Numbered from the stretch's first letter, positions 50,794 to 59,638 are shown. The stretch is 64,000 nucleotides of DNA from Amycolatopsis orientalis DSM 43388 (GCF_000411975.1 NZ_ASXG01000154.1:124001-188000); one strand, 5' to 3'. Made by a program: numbers and translations. The notes: generated by a model from the sequence alone, not told the origin.

Positions 50794-52344
50794 ATGACGA
50801 CTTTCACTGAACTCGGCCTGCCCAAGCCCCTGGTCGACGCACTCGCCGCGCAGGGCGTCACCGAGCCGTTCCCGATCCAGGCCGCCACGCTCCCGCACAC
50901 GCTCGCCGGCCGCGACGTGCTCGGCCGCGGCCGCACCGGCTCCGGCAAGACCTACGGCTTCGTGCTGCCCGTGCTGGCCCGCCTGGCCGCCGGCCCGACG
51001 CGGCGCCGCCCCGGCCGTCCGCGGGCGCTGATCCTCGCCCCGACGCGCGAACTGGCCACCCAGATCGAGGCCGCGATCGTGCCGCTGGCGCGCCCGCTGG
51101 GCCTCAAGGCCACCACGATTTTCGGCGGCGTGAGCGCGAACCCGCAGATCACCCGCCTGCGCGACGGCGTCGACATCGTCGTCGCCTGCCCCGGCCGGCT
51201 CGCCGACCACATGCGCTCCGGCGAGGCGAAGCTGGACAAGATCGAGATCACCGTGCTCGACGAGGCCGACCACATGGCCGACCTGGGCTTCCTGCCCGAG
51301 GTCCGGCGGATCATGGCGGCGACCCCCGAGCGCGGCCAGCGCCTGCTGTTCTCCGCGACGCTCGACGGCGGCATCGACGTGCTCGCCAAGCGCTTCATGA
51401 ACGATCCGATGCTGCACAGCGTGGACTCGGCGCAGTCCCCCGTGTCCACGATGACGCACCACGTGCTGCACCTCGAAGAAACGCACCGCCTGCCGGTCCT
51501 GGTCGACCTGACCGCGGCGTCGGGCCGCACCCTGGTCTTCACCCGCACGAAGCACCGCGCGAAGGCCCTCACCCGCAAGCTCGTCGCGAGCGGCGTCCCG
51601 GCGGTCGAACTGCACGGCAACCTCGGCCAGAACGCGCGCACGCGGAACCTGGAAGCGTTCTCGTCGGGCACCGCGAAAACCCTGGTGGCCACGGACATCG
51701 CCGCCCGGGGCATCCACGTGGACGACGTCACGCTGGTCATCCACGCCGACCCGCCGGTCGAGCACAAGGCCTACCTGCACCGCTCCGGCCGCACCGCTCG
51801 CGCGGGCGCGTCGGGCACCGTGGTGACCCTGATGACCGACGAGCAGGTCTCGGACGTCCGCGCACTGACCCGGAAGGCCGGGATCTCGCCGACCACCACG
51901 CGGATCTCCCCGTCGCACCCGCTGCTGGCCGAGCTGGCGCCGGGGGACCGCTCGTTCACCGCTTCGCCGCGGCGTCCGGTGGTGGACAACCGGCCCAAGA
52001 AGGTGACGGCTTCCGGCGCCGCACCGGGCACCGGCCGGCGCCGGGGCGCGCCTTCGGAGAACCGCGGCGGGCTCGGGGCCCGGACGGGCTCGCAGTCCCG
52101 CCGTTCCGGTGGCCGGGGCGGGCCGCGGCAGGGCACGGAGCCGCGGGCTGCCCGGGCCGGGTCTTCCGCGGGTTCGGAGCGGCAGCCGGGGCAGGCTCGC
52201 CGGGAGGACCAGCGCCGCAGCTCCACCACCGGTCGCCGCGGCACGGAGAGCCGTCGTGCCGCTGGTGGCGACCATCGCGCCTCGGGCCAGCCGTCGCGCA
52301 ACCGCCGCAACGGTTCCGGCGGGCGTCGGCAGCCCAACGCCTGA
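50794..52344 (+). CDS. DEAD-box RNA helicase
   Basis: 516 residues. Motifs in order: Q motif TEPFPIQ, I GRGRTGSGKT, Ia APTRELATQ, Ib CPGR (variant of TPGR), II DEADHMADLGF, III FSATL, V ATDIAARGIHVDDV, VI HRSGRTARAG. The C-terminal 130 residues are Arg/Gly/Ser-rich, an RNA-binding tail. Unwinds RNA in ribosome assembly or cold adaptation. Upstream in-frame starts (50656) would lie in the putative leader. A cold-shock-domain gene follows 82 bases later. Confidence 0.93.
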   Translation: MTTFTELGLPKPLVDALAAQGVTEPFPIQAATLPHTLAGRDVLGRGRTGSGKTYGFVLPVLARLAAGPTRRRPGRPRALILAPTRELATQIEAAIVPLARPLGLKATTIFGGVSANPQITRLRDGVDIVVACPGRLADHMRSGEAKLDKIEITVLDEADHMADLGFLPEVRRIMAATPERGQRLLFSATLDGGIDVLAKRFMNDPMLHSVDSAQSPVSTMTHHVLHLEETHRLPVLVDLTAASGRTLVFTRTKHRAKALTRKLVASGVPAVELHGNLGQNARTRNLEAFSSGTAKTLVATDIAARGIHVDDVTLVIHADPPVEHKAYLHRSGRTARAGASGTVVTLMTDEQVSDVRALTRKAGISPTTTRISPSHPLLAELAPGDRSFTASPRRPVVDNRPKKVTASGAAPGTGRRRGAPSENRGGLGARTGSQSRRSGGRGGPRQGTEPRAARAGSSAGSERQPGQARREDQRRSSTTGRRGTESRRAAGGDHRASGQPSRNRRNGSGGRRQPNA

Positions 52345-52361
52345 GCACCTTCGCGGTGAGG

Positions 52362-52401
52362 GTCGTGAGTGCCGGTTCTCCCCGGAACGGGCGCTCACGA
52401 C
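52362..52401. terminator. Hairpin after the helicase gene
   Basis: Arms GTCGTGAGTGCCGGTTC and GAACGGGCGCTCACGAC with two mismatches and a short loop, 17 bases after the helicase stop. No T-tract. Confidence 0.6.
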
Positions 52402-52426
52402 TCCGGCTTCGCTAGGCTGGCCCTCG

Positions 52427-52642
52427 ATGGAGCATCGCGGGAAAGTCGCGCGCTGGGAAGTCGACGAGGGCTGGGGAATTCTCGAATCGCCCGCCGTCGA
52501 CGGTCCGGTCTGGGCGCATTTCTCGATGATCGAGGCCGAGGGCTTCCGGTACTTGACGGTCGGGGAAGACGTGCGGTTCACCGTCGAGCGCGCTGCACAA
52601 GACGGCTGCCACTGGCGCGCGATCCGCGTGCGCGCCGCCTGA
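52427..52642 (+). CDS. Small cold-shock-domain protein
   Basis: 71 residues forming one CSD: GKVARWEVDEGWGILES corresponds to RNP1 (usually KGFGFI), VWAHFSMIEAEGFRYLTVGEDVRFTVE to RNP2 and beyond. Aromatics at the RNA face are partly conserved (W10, W16, F32). TAGGCT at 52413-52418 ends 8 bases before the ATG, so it is probably leaderless with its own promoter. Ends exactly where the convergent YdcF-like gene ends (TGATCA). Confidence 0.82.
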   Translation: MEHRGKVARWEVDEGWGILESPAVDGPVWAHFSMIEAEGFRYLTVGEDVRFTVERAAQDGCHWRAIRVRAA

Positions 52643-53632
52643 TCAGCTGAGCATGAACAGCAGAAACGGCCCCACGCCAAGGAACGACAACACCGCGGCG
52701 TTCGTCTTCCGGTACTCCACCAGCAGCGCCACGAACTCCCGCAAGAACGCGCTCGGCACGAAGTACGACGCCGTCCTGGCCCCGATCACGTTGAGCCGCA
52801 ACCCCAACTGCCGCGCCAGCACCGCCGTCCGGAAGACGTGGTAGTTGTTCGTCACCGCGAGGATCGGACCGGAAAACCCGCGCTGCTCAAGCACAGCGAC
52901 GCTGAACCTCAGGTTCTCGCTGGTGGTCGTGGCCCGGTCCTCCAGCACGATCTGCTCCGCGGGAATCCCAGCGTCGACGAGGTACCGCGCCATCGCGTCC
53001 GCCTCGGACGTCAGTTCGTCGGCGCCTTGCCCGCCGGACACCACCAGCAGCGCCCCGGGCGACCGCTGCTGCACCTGCACCGCGCGGTCGAGGCGGCTGG
53101 CCAGCAGCGGCGGCACCCGGTCGCCCTGCAGTCCGGAGCCGAGGACAACGACTGCGCCCGCGCGGGCGCGGCGGGTGACGCGGCTGTAGAGGATCGAGTA
53201 CAGCAGCAACGCCGTGAACAGGAACGCCAGATAGCCGGTCACGAAGAGCACCGCCATCGCGGCCACCCGCAGCAGCGGCTGGTCGTCGAAGATCAGCGAA
53301 CTCACCGCGAGGGCGAACACCGCGAGCAATCCGAGCCCGGCCAGCAGCGACAGCAGGTTCGCCAGCCGCCGTCCTTCCTTCCGTAGCATCACGACGCCGT
53401 TCGCGATCAGCGCCCACGGCAGGGCCAACGCGCCGAGCCCGCCGACGATCGCCACCAGCGCGATGATCGCGATCTGGGCCCATTCGACGTGGTTGAACAA
53501 CGACAGCAGCCACAACCCGGTGAGAAAAAGCGCGATCAGGAACCACACCGCGTTGCCGACCCGCCGCGGCTCGCGCGCGAACCGCACGACGAACACGAGC
53601 ACGGAAACCAGCGCGATCAGCCCGGAGGTCAT
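52643..53632 (-). CDS. YdcF/SanA-like membrane protein (DUF218)
   Basis: 329 residues. Five or so N-terminal helices (residues 1-155), then a DUF218 domain: VVVLGSGLQGDRVPPLLASRLDRAV, SGGQGADELTSEADAMARYLVDAGIP, LEDRATTTSENLRFS, VTNNYHVFRTAVLARQLGL. DUF218 proteins such as ElyC and SanA affect envelope polysaccharide. ATG 53632 follows GGAGG-like bases poorly. Stands alone. Confidence 0.87.
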   Translation of the reverse strand: MTSGLIALVSVLVFVVRFAREPRRVGNAVWFLIALFLTGLWLLSLFNHVEWAQIAIIALVAIVGGLGALALPWALIANGVVMLRKEGRRLANLLSLLAGLGLLAVFALAVSSLIFDDQPLLRVAAMAVLFVTGYLAFLFTALLLYSILYSRVTRRARAGAVVVLGSGLQGDRVPPLLASRLDRAVQVQQRSPGALLVVSGGQGADELTSEADAMARYLVDAGIPAEQIVLEDRATTTSENLRFSVAVLEQRGFSGPILAVTNNYHVFRTAVLARQLGLRLNVIGARTASYFVPSAFLREFVALLVEYRKTNAAVLSFLGVGPFLLFMLS

Positions 53633-53679
53633 GGTCCAGCATTCTGTCTGGCCGCCTCGAACGGCGCGCGGCCAGGTAC

Positions 53680-54564
53680 TCAGAGTGACGTCGTCAGGCC
53701 CCGCGCGCGCAGCACCGACCGCTCCAGTGGACGGAACACGATCAGCTCGATCGCCACCCCGACGAACAAAATCAGGAAAATCGCCGCGATCACCTTGGGC
53801 ATCGAGTTGTAGGACGAGCCGTCGTTCAAGTACGTCCCCAGCCCGACGCCGAGGCTCGGCGAGCGCGCGATCAGTTCCGCGGCCATCAGCGAGCGCCACG
53901 AGAACGCCCAGCCCTGCTTCAGCCCGGCCAGGAACCCGGGCAGCGCGGCAGGCAGCAAAATGTGCCGGGCCGCGGCGAAGCGTCCGGCGCCCATCACCTT
54001 GCCGACGCGCGGCAGGATCGGCGGGATCTGGTCGATGCCGGACACGAGGCCGTTCGCGATCGACGGCACCGAACCGAGCAGCACCACGAAGTAGATCGCC
54101 GCGTCGTTGATGCCGAACCAGATCACCGCGGCCGGCACCCAGGCCACCGACGGCAGGCTCTGCAACCCGCTCAGCAGCGGCCCGATCGCGGCGCGCACCA
54201 CGCGGACCTTCGCCACCAGGATCCCCAGCGGCGTGCCGATCAAGACCCCGGCCGCGAAGCCGAGCGCGGCGCGGTGCACGGAGGTCCAGATGAAACCGAA
54301 GACCGATCCGTCGGTGACCGTGCTCCAGAACTCGGCCCAGACGTCCAGCGGCGCGGGCAGCGTGGTTTCCGGCCAGAACGCGGCGGCCCACAGGATCTGC
54401 CAGATGGCGACCAGCAGCACGAGCGCGCCGACCGGCGGCAGGAAGCCGCGCACGAACCGGCGGCGCAGCGAAGCCGGCCGCGCGCCGGTGGGGGTGTCGA
54501 GCCGGTCCAGGCCGGCGCCGACGGCTTCGTCGAGGTCGGGGGCCGCCTGGTCAGGCTGCGGCAT
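53680..54564 (-). CDS. ABC transporter permease, SsuC/TauC type
   Basis: 294 residues with six helices after a 35-residue cytoplasmic start. BPD_transp_1 signature around the EAA loop: GRFAAARHILLPAALPGFLAGLKQGWAFSWRSLMAAELI. Transports sulfonates, taurine or nitrate-like anions. The start lies 14 bases inside the end of the ATPase gene. Confidence 0.9.
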   Translation of the reverse strand: MPQPDQAAPDLDEAVGAGLDRLDTPTGARPASLRRRFVRGFLPPVGALVLLVAIWQILWAAAFWPETTLPAPLDVWAEFWSTVTDGSVFGFIWTSVHRAALGFAAGVLIGTPLGILVAKVRVVRAAIGPLLSGLQSLPSVAWVPAAVIWFGINDAAIYFVVLLGSVPSIANGLVSGIDQIPPILPRVGKVMGAGRFAAARHILLPAALPGFLAGLKQGWAFSWRSLMAAELIARSPSLGVGLGTYLNDGSSYNSMPKVIAAIFLILFVGVAIELIVFRPLERSVLRARGLTTSL

Positions 54565-55327
54565 GGGTGCTGATCACCTTTCGCAGATCGGCCGTGATCT
54601 CCTCGGCCAGCAGTTCGGCTTCCGACGACGGCACGTCGTGCCACTCGCGGACCACGCGCCCCGGACGCGACGACAGCAGCACGACTCGCTGGCCGAGCCG
54701 GACCGCCTCGCGCACGTCGTGCGTCACGAACAGCACCGACGTACCGGTGCTGCGCCACACCCGCAGCAGCTCGCTCTGCAGCACGTCGCGGGTGATCGCG
54801 TCGAGCGCCGCGAACGGTTCGTCCATGAGCAGCAACGCATTGCCGTCGTCGCCGCCGACACGATGGGTCGCGGCGAGCGCGCGGGCCAGCGCGACCCGCT
54901 GGCGCATCCCGCCGGACAGCTCGTGCGGACGCTTGCGCGCCGCGTCGCCCAACCGCACCAGGTCCAGCAGCTCCGCGGCCTTCGCCCGGCGCTCGGCGCG
55001 GCCGAACCCGGCAAGCCGCAGCGGCAGTTCCACGTTCCGGGACGCGGTCAGCCACGGCATCAGCGCGGCCTCCTGGAACATCACCGCGGGCCGCGAGGTG
55101 GTGAGAGTGATCTCACCGGCCGATGGCTGGTCGAGACCGGCGACGAGGTTCAGCAGCGTGCTCTTGCCGCACCCGGACGCGCCGAGCAGGCAGACGAACT
55201 CGCCCGGTTCGACGGTGAGGTCGACCCCGTCGAGCGCGGTCACCGCGCTGCCGGCGGAGCCGAACACCTTGCCCACGCGGTCGAGGTGCACGGCGGCGGT
55301 CACTGGTCGCGCCAGGGTGGTGGTCAT
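54551..55327 (-). CDS. ABC transporter ATP-binding protein, SsuB/TauB type
   Basis: 258 residues. Walker A GASGCGKST, signature LSGGMRQRVALARAL, Walker B ALLLMDEPFAALD, H-loop VLFVTHDVREAV, all typical of nitrate/sulfonate/taurine ATPases. Downstream of the binding protein by 25 bases. Confidence 0.92.
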   Translation of the reverse strand: MTTTLARPVTAAVHLDRVGKVFGSAGSAVTALDGVDLTVEPGEFVCLLGASGCGKSTLLNLVAGLDQPSAGEITLTTSRPAVMFQEAALMPWLTASRNVELPLRLAGFGRAERRAKAAELLDLVRLGDAARKRPHELSGGMRQRVALARALAATHRVGGDDGNALLLMDEPFAALDAITRDVLQSELLRVWRSTGTSVLFVTHDVREAVRLGQRVVLLSSRPGRVVREWHDVPSSEAELLAEEITADLRKVISTHAAA

Positions 55328-55352
55328 CGCGGATCGCCTTCCGGTCGGGACG

Positions 55353-56408
55353 TCACTTCGCCAGTTCGGGCGCGTTGACGGCGGGCAGCTGCTGTGCCTT
55401 GAGGACCTCGTTGAGCGGGCCGAAGTCGGCGAACCCCTTCAGGTCCACCACCTTGTCGACCACGCCGGCGGTCACCGAGTCCTTGGCCAGCTGCGGGAAT
55501 TGCGCGGGCACCGGGTCGGTGGTGAGTTCGATGTTCGCGAAGGCGCGGTCGAGCACGGCCGGGCTGAGCGAGCTGCCGGACAGCTCCTTGAGCGCGCCGT
55601 TGACCACGGTCTTCGCCTCGGCCGGGTTCTTCTTCGCCCAGTCGATCGCCTGCAATTCGCCCTTCAGCAGCGCGCGCACCGTGTCCGGGTGCTGCTTGAG
55701 GAATTCGCTGCGCACGATCGCCACGGTGGTCGGGAACCGGCCTTCCGGCCACAGCGATTTCTCGTCCACCAGCACCTTCGCGCCGGCGTCGGTAACCAGC
55801 CGCGACGACCACGGCTCGGGCAGCCATCCGCCGTCGACCTCGCCCTTGCGGAACGCGTCGAGCGTCTTCGGGTTGTCCAGGTTGGTCACGTTGACCTGGC
55901 CGGTCAGGTGCTTCTCGGCGAGGAACTTCTTGAGCGCGACGTCCTGGGTGTTGGCCAGCTGCGGCGTCGCGATCGTCTTGCCCTTGAGCTGGTCGACCGA
56001 GGTGATCCCGGGCTTCACCACCAGCTGCGCGCCGCCGGTGACCGCGCCGGCCACGAGCTGGATCTCGCCCTTGGACTTGGTGAAGGCGTTGATCGCCGGC
56101 CCGGAGCCGATGAACGCGACGTCGAGCGAACCGCCGAGCAGCGCGTTCACTTCGGACGGACCGGCGTTGAACGTCTGGGTCGTGAGCTTCGTGCCGCCGA
56201 GGTTCTGCGCGAAGAAGTTCTTCTTGACCCCGATCAGCGCGGGAGTGTGCGTCACGTTCGGGAAGAAGCCGACGCGCACCTCCCCGGCGGCGCCCTGGTT
56301 GGTCGCGGCCTCGGTGCGGTCCGCGCGGGAACACCCGGCGAGCGCCCCGAGTGCCGTCAGCGCGGCGAGTGCGGAAGCGAGCAATCGGGTTCGCGGAAAT
56401 GTACGCAC
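55353..56408 (-). CDS. ABC transporter substrate-binding lipoprotein, SsuA/TauA type
   Basis: 351 residues: lipobox ALAGC after a hydrophobic segment, then an NMT1/SsuA-like fold (VRVGFFPNVTHTPALIGVKKNFFAQNL, FNAGPSEVNALLGGSLDVAFIGSGPAINAF, GWLPEPWSSRLV). Likely ligand an aliphatic sulfonate or sulfate ester, inferred from family. GTG 56408 follows AAAGGG. First gene of the transporter operon. Confidence 0.9.
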   Translation of the reverse strand: MRTFPRTRLLASALAALTALGALAGCSRADRTEAATNQGAAGEVRVGFFPNVTHTPALIGVKKNFFAQNLGGTKLTTQTFNAGPSEVNALLGGSLDVAFIGSGPAINAFTKSKGEIQLVAGAVTGGAQLVVKPGITSVDQLKGKTIATPQLANTQDVALKKFLAEKHLTGQVNVTNLDNPKTLDAFRKGEVDGGWLPEPWSSRLVTDAGAKVLVDEKSLWPEGRFPTTVAIVRSEFLKQHPDTVRALLKGELQAIDWAKKNPAEAKTVVNGALKELSGSSLSPAVLDRAFANIELTTDPVPAQFPQLAKDSVTAGVVDKVVDLKGFADFGPLNEVLKAQQLPAVNAPELAK

Positions 56409-56466
56409 AAATGGCCCTTTCGCGGTCAGCGGAACGCGGCGAGAATGACACGTTCACCCGCGAGAC

Positions 56467-56476
56467 TGCATATGCA
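56467..56476. promoter_or_regulatory. Palindrome TGCATATGCA upstream of the SsuA-like gene
   Basis: Perfect 10-base palindrome, AT-rich against the local background, 60 bases before the operon's first start codon. Possible operator; no regulator gene is adjacent. Confidence 0.3.
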
Positions 56477-56522
56477 TCCGCATCCCGGGAAATTGTGTGG
56501 GATTACTTGACAGCCCCGGGCC

Positions 56523-57548
56523 TCACCTGCTTGTCAGGAGCGAGACGTCCCCGAACTCGTGCCACAGATACTCGCGCCGCACCGCCGCGTCGTACGCCCG
56601 TTGCACCAGCTCCGGACCCACCACCGCTTCGAGAAGCAGCAGGTGAGACGCCTCAGGAGCGTGCAATCCGGTGATCAATCCGTCGACCGCGCGAGCCGGC
56701 CGATCCGGACCGAGCACCAGTTCCGTCCAGCCCGCCGCGGCGGTCACGAGTCCGCCGGGATTCGCGGCCGATTCGATCGCACGCACCGCCGTTGTCCCGA
56801 CTGCGATAACGCGTCCACCCTGGTCACGCACCCAATTGACCAACGCGGCAGTCGTCGCCGGAACGCGGAATCGTTCGCCGTACGGCGGTTCGCCCGCTTC
56901 CGGAGACGAGACGCCGGTGTGTAACAAGATCGGCGCGAACAGCACCCCGCGCGAGACGAGTTGTGTGACCAATTCCGCAGTGAACGGCCGGGCCGCGCTC
57001 GGCATCTCCGCCGAACCCGGCTCCAGTGCGAACACAGTCTGATAATTCGGCAACGGCCACGCGCGCGGCACATAGCCGTACCGAATCGGCCGCCCGACCT
57101 TCGCGAGATACCGCGAAACCTCGCCCTCCACTTCGATCTTCGCGCGCCACAACCGTTGTGCACCGGCGACGTGCGGCTCGCACAACGTGACCGCAGCACC
57201 GCCGGGCAGGCTGAGCCGCTCCCCCGCGCGGCCGTCGAGAAGAGGCCCGCCGGGAGCGCGAAGTTCGACGACCCAGGTTCCGTCGTCGAGTTCGGTGGAG
57301 AAGTGGACAGTGATGACGTGCTCGTCCCGGACCGCGTCGACGGCAGCGGGCAGCGTGCCGGAAGTGTTGACGATCAGCAGGTCGCCGGGGTGCAAAAACG
57401 TGGCCAGGTCACGGAAAGTGGCGTGCTGCACCCCTTCCGGACTGGCGGCGAGCAGCCGCACCTCGTCCCGAGCGAGACCGCGCGCCTCGGGCGGGGCGGA
57501 CGCGCTGCGCTCCTCGGCCAGGTCGAATCGGGTGCGCGGCGTGGTCAT
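56523..57548 (-). CDS. QueA-like protein (SAM:tRNA ribosyltransferase-isomerase family), divergent
   Basis: 341 residues, aligned by eye over the full length with QueA: HPGDLLIVNTSGTLPAAV, LPNYQTVFALEPGSAEMPSAARPFT, GRVIAVGTTAVRAIESAA, GLITGLHAPEASHLLLLEAVVG. Two conserved QueA motifs differ: PTAGLHF is PSAARPF, and the LHVGxGTFxPV loop is LHTGVSSPEAG with an insert. No other queuosine genes are near. ATG 57548 overlaps the SDR stop (ATGA). True QueA activity is doubtful; a related SAM-dependent reaction is possible. Confidence 0.78.
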   Translation of the reverse strand: MTTPRTRFDLAEERSASAPPEARGLARDEVRLLAASPEGVQHATFRDLATFLHPGDLLIVNTSGTLPAAVDAVRDEHVITVHFSTELDDGTWVVELRAPGGPLLDGRAGERLSLPGGAAVTLCEPHVAGAQRLWRAKIEVEGEVSRYLAKVGRPIRYGYVPRAWPLPNYQTVFALEPGSAEMPSAARPFTAELVTQLVSRGVLFAPILLHTGVSSPEAGEPPYGERFRVPATTAALVNWVRDQGGRVIAVGTTAVRAIESAANPGGLVTAAAGWTELVLGPDRPARAVDGLITGLHAPEASHLLLLEAVVGPELVQRAYDAAVRREYLWHEFGDVSLLTSR

Positions 57549-58219
57549 GACCGCACCTGCAGGTCCGCCGCCTGGTACCGGCCGCTCGGCGGACGTTCCG
57601 CCAGCAACCGCAGGAAGGCCGGCACCGCGGTCTCCGGCAGCGGCCGGTCCGAAATGTCCTCGCCGGGGAAGGCGGCCTGGTGCATGGCCGTGCGCATATC
57701 CCCAGGGTCGACGGCGTACACCGCGAGGTCCGGGTTTTCCACGCCCAGCACCGCGCTCACGTGGTCCAGCGCGGCCTTCGCCGAACCGTAGCCGCCCCAG
57801 CCTTCGTACGCCTCCACCGCGGCGTCGGAGCTGATGTTGATCAGCACGCCCTTTGCCGCGGTCAGCGCGGGCAACAGCAACCGGGCGAGCGCGAGCGGAG
57901 CGAAAACGTTGGTGCGGAAGACAGTTTCCAGCTCGTCCGGCGGGTACTCGGCCAGCGGCGGCAGCGGGCTGACGCCGAGCGTGCTGGCGTTGTTGACGAG
58001 CAGGTCGAGCCGCGGTCCGGCGGCTTCGGCGAGCCGGGCGCGGTGCGCGGGGTCGGTGACGTCGCCGGGCACCGGGGTGAACCCGGCCTCCGCCGCGGCG
58101 GCGCGCAGCGTCCCCGGGTCGCGTCCGGTGCCCAGCACTGTCCATTCGCGACGGACAAGGGCCGCGGCGAGCGCCCGGCCCAGACCGGCGGAAGCGCCGG
58201 TGACAACAGCTGCTGGCAT
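57545..58219 (-). CDS. Short-chain dehydrogenase/reductase
   Basis: 224 residues. Rossmann TGASAGLGRALA, NNAS motif LLVNNASTLG, Ser in ISSDAAV, catalytic YGSAKAA, and VDPGDMRT. NADP(H)-dependent oxidoreductase of unknown substrate. Translationally coupled to the QueA-like gene and 45 bases downstream of the NCS1 permease, so all three may share a message. Its ribosome-binding site is inside a potential hairpin. Confidence 0.88.
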   Translation of the reverse strand: MPAAVVTGASAGLGRALAAALVRREWTVLGTGRDPGTLRAAAAEAGFTPVPGDVTDPAHRARLAEAAGPRLDLLVNNASTLGVSPLPPLAEYPPDELETVFRTNVFAPLALARLLLPALTAAKGVLINISSDAAVEAYEGWGGYGSAKAALDHVSAVLGVENPDLAVYAVDPGDMRTAMHQAAFPGEDISDRPLPETAVPAFLRLLAERPPSGRYQAADLQVRS

Positions 58220-58225
58220 GTGGTC

Positions 58226-58274
58226 CCTCCAGAAGTAGGCACCTGCCAGCGTGCGACCTCTACCTTACTGGAGG
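58226..58274 (-). promoter_or_regulatory. Hairpin that could sequester the SDR ribosome-binding site
   Basis: On the minus-strand RNA, the sequence at 58274-58260 (CCTCCAGTAAGGTAG) can pair with 58238-58226 (CTACTTCTGGAGG), 13 pairs with two one-base bulges around a 21-base loop. The 3' arm contains the SDR gene's GGAGG, and the 5' arm includes the end of the permease gene. Confidence 0.4.
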
Positions 58275-59638
58275 TCAACCGTCCGGCGGCCGCGCAGCAG
58301 CGTGTACGCCACCAGCGAAACCACGAACCCGGCGTAGTAGGCCAGGTCCGCCCCGTGCAGCGCCGCGGCGACCGGTCCGGTGTAGACAGTCGTGTTCATG
58401 AACGGCACGGCCGCCGCGAAACCCACCACGAACGCCACGATCGCGGCCCAGCCGCGCACCGGACGCCGCAGCTCAGCCAGTACATCGACCTCGTGGCCCC
58501 GGCGCGTGCGACGCAGCCAGTCCGGCACGACGACACCGAGGAACGGCGGAATCCAGTAACTCACCACCAGCAGCACGTTCTGGAACTTCGCCGCCAGATC
58601 GCCGCTGTGCATCCAGAGGATCAACGCGAACGCCAGCACCGTCACGACGACCGCGGACACCGGACGACGCACCCGCACACCGACGGTCTGCAGCGCGAGC
58701 GAGCCGCTGTAGTCGTTCATCGCGTTGGACGACACCGCGGCCAGCGCGATCACCAGCAACGCCGCCGCGCCCAGCACGCCGCCGCCAAGCAGCGTCGACA
58801 CGCCGGCGGCGGTCTGGTCGCCCAGCGCCGTGCCGAGCGCGAGGCCAATGCCCTCGCCGAGCGCGTACGACGCGGTCAAGCCGAGCAGCGTGAACCAGAA
58901 GACGCCGCTCGGACGGGTCGAAGCGGGCAAGTACCGGCTGAAATCCGCCGCGTAAGGAGCCCAGGAAATAGCGAGACTGAGCGTAATGGTGGAAAACAGC
59001 ACGACGGCGCCGGCGAAATCGCCGCCGGTCGCGGAATCGGCGAACGTGATCGGGTGATCAAGCACCACTTTCACGGCGAGCGCGACAAATGCGACAACCA
59101 GCACCACGCTCATCACGGCCTGGACCCGGTGGATCACCGCGTAGCCGAACACGCCGAGCGTGCACTGCAGCACCAGCACCACGAGCACCGCGGCCCAGAA
59201 CGGCAGCCCGGTGAGCTGGGCCAGCGCTTCGCCGCCGAACAGGCCGACCAGGGCGTCCCACGCGATCGAGCCGAGCCATTGCACCAGGCCGGGCAGCACG
59301 ACGCCGCGGCCGAACGGGAGCCGGGCGAGCGGCAGCTGGCCGGTCCCGGTGCGCGGACCCCAGGTGGACAGCCACGCGACCGGCAGCGAACCGACCACGG
59401 TGCCGATCAGCGCGATGACGAACCCGGTGGTGAAGCCGAGCCCGAGCGTCGCGCCGAGGGTGCCGGTGAACACGGCGGTCATGGTGAGGTTCGGCGCGAA
59501 CCACACGCCGGCGAGCCGCCACGGCCGCCCGAACCGGTTCGCATCCGGGATCGGGGTGATTCCGTGCGTTTCGATCGCGAAATCCCCTGCTCCGGCCGGC
59601 ATCCGGCCCCCGAAGACCTCGGCGTCGATCCCGCTCAT
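58265..59638 (-). CDS. NCS1-family nucleobase permease (cytosine/purine type)
   Basis: 457 residues with 12 helices. Family motifs: NRFGRPWRLAGVWFAPNLTMTAVFTG, FGRGVVLPGLVQWLGSIAWDALVGLFGGEAL, SWAPYAADFSRYLP, SSNAMNDYSGSLALQ. Close in pattern to CodB/PurP-type purine-cytosine permeases. Upstream of the SDR and QueA-like genes. Confidence 0.9.
   Translation of the reverse strand: MSGIDAEVFGGRMPAGAGDFAIETHGITPIPDANRFGRPWRLAGVWFAPNLTMTAVFTGTLGATLGLGFTTGFVIALIGTVVGSLPVAWLSTWGPRTGTGQLPLARLPFGRGVVLPGLVQWLGSIAWDALVGLFGGEALAQLTGLPFWAAVLVVLVLQCTLGVFGYAVIHRVQAVMSVVLVVAFVALAVKVVLDHPITFADSATGGDFAGAVVLFSTITLSLAISWAPYAADFSRYLPASTRPSGVFWFTLLGLTASYALGEGIGLALGTALGDQTAAGVSTLLGGGVLGAAALLVIALAAVSSNAMNDYSGSLALQTVGVRVRRPVSAVVVTVLAFALILWMHSGDLAAKFQNVLLVVSYWIPPFLGVVVPDWLRRTRRGHEVDVLAELRRPVRGWAAIVAFVVGFAAAVPFMNTTVYTGPVAAALHGADLAYYAGFVVSLVAYTLLRGRRTVDLQ

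Noticed and set aside
58226-58274. preQ1 riboswitch upstream of the SDR/QueA-like genes
   Set aside because: Lacks the A-rich tail and pseudoknot pattern of preQ1-I; only a simple stem over the ribosome site is visible.
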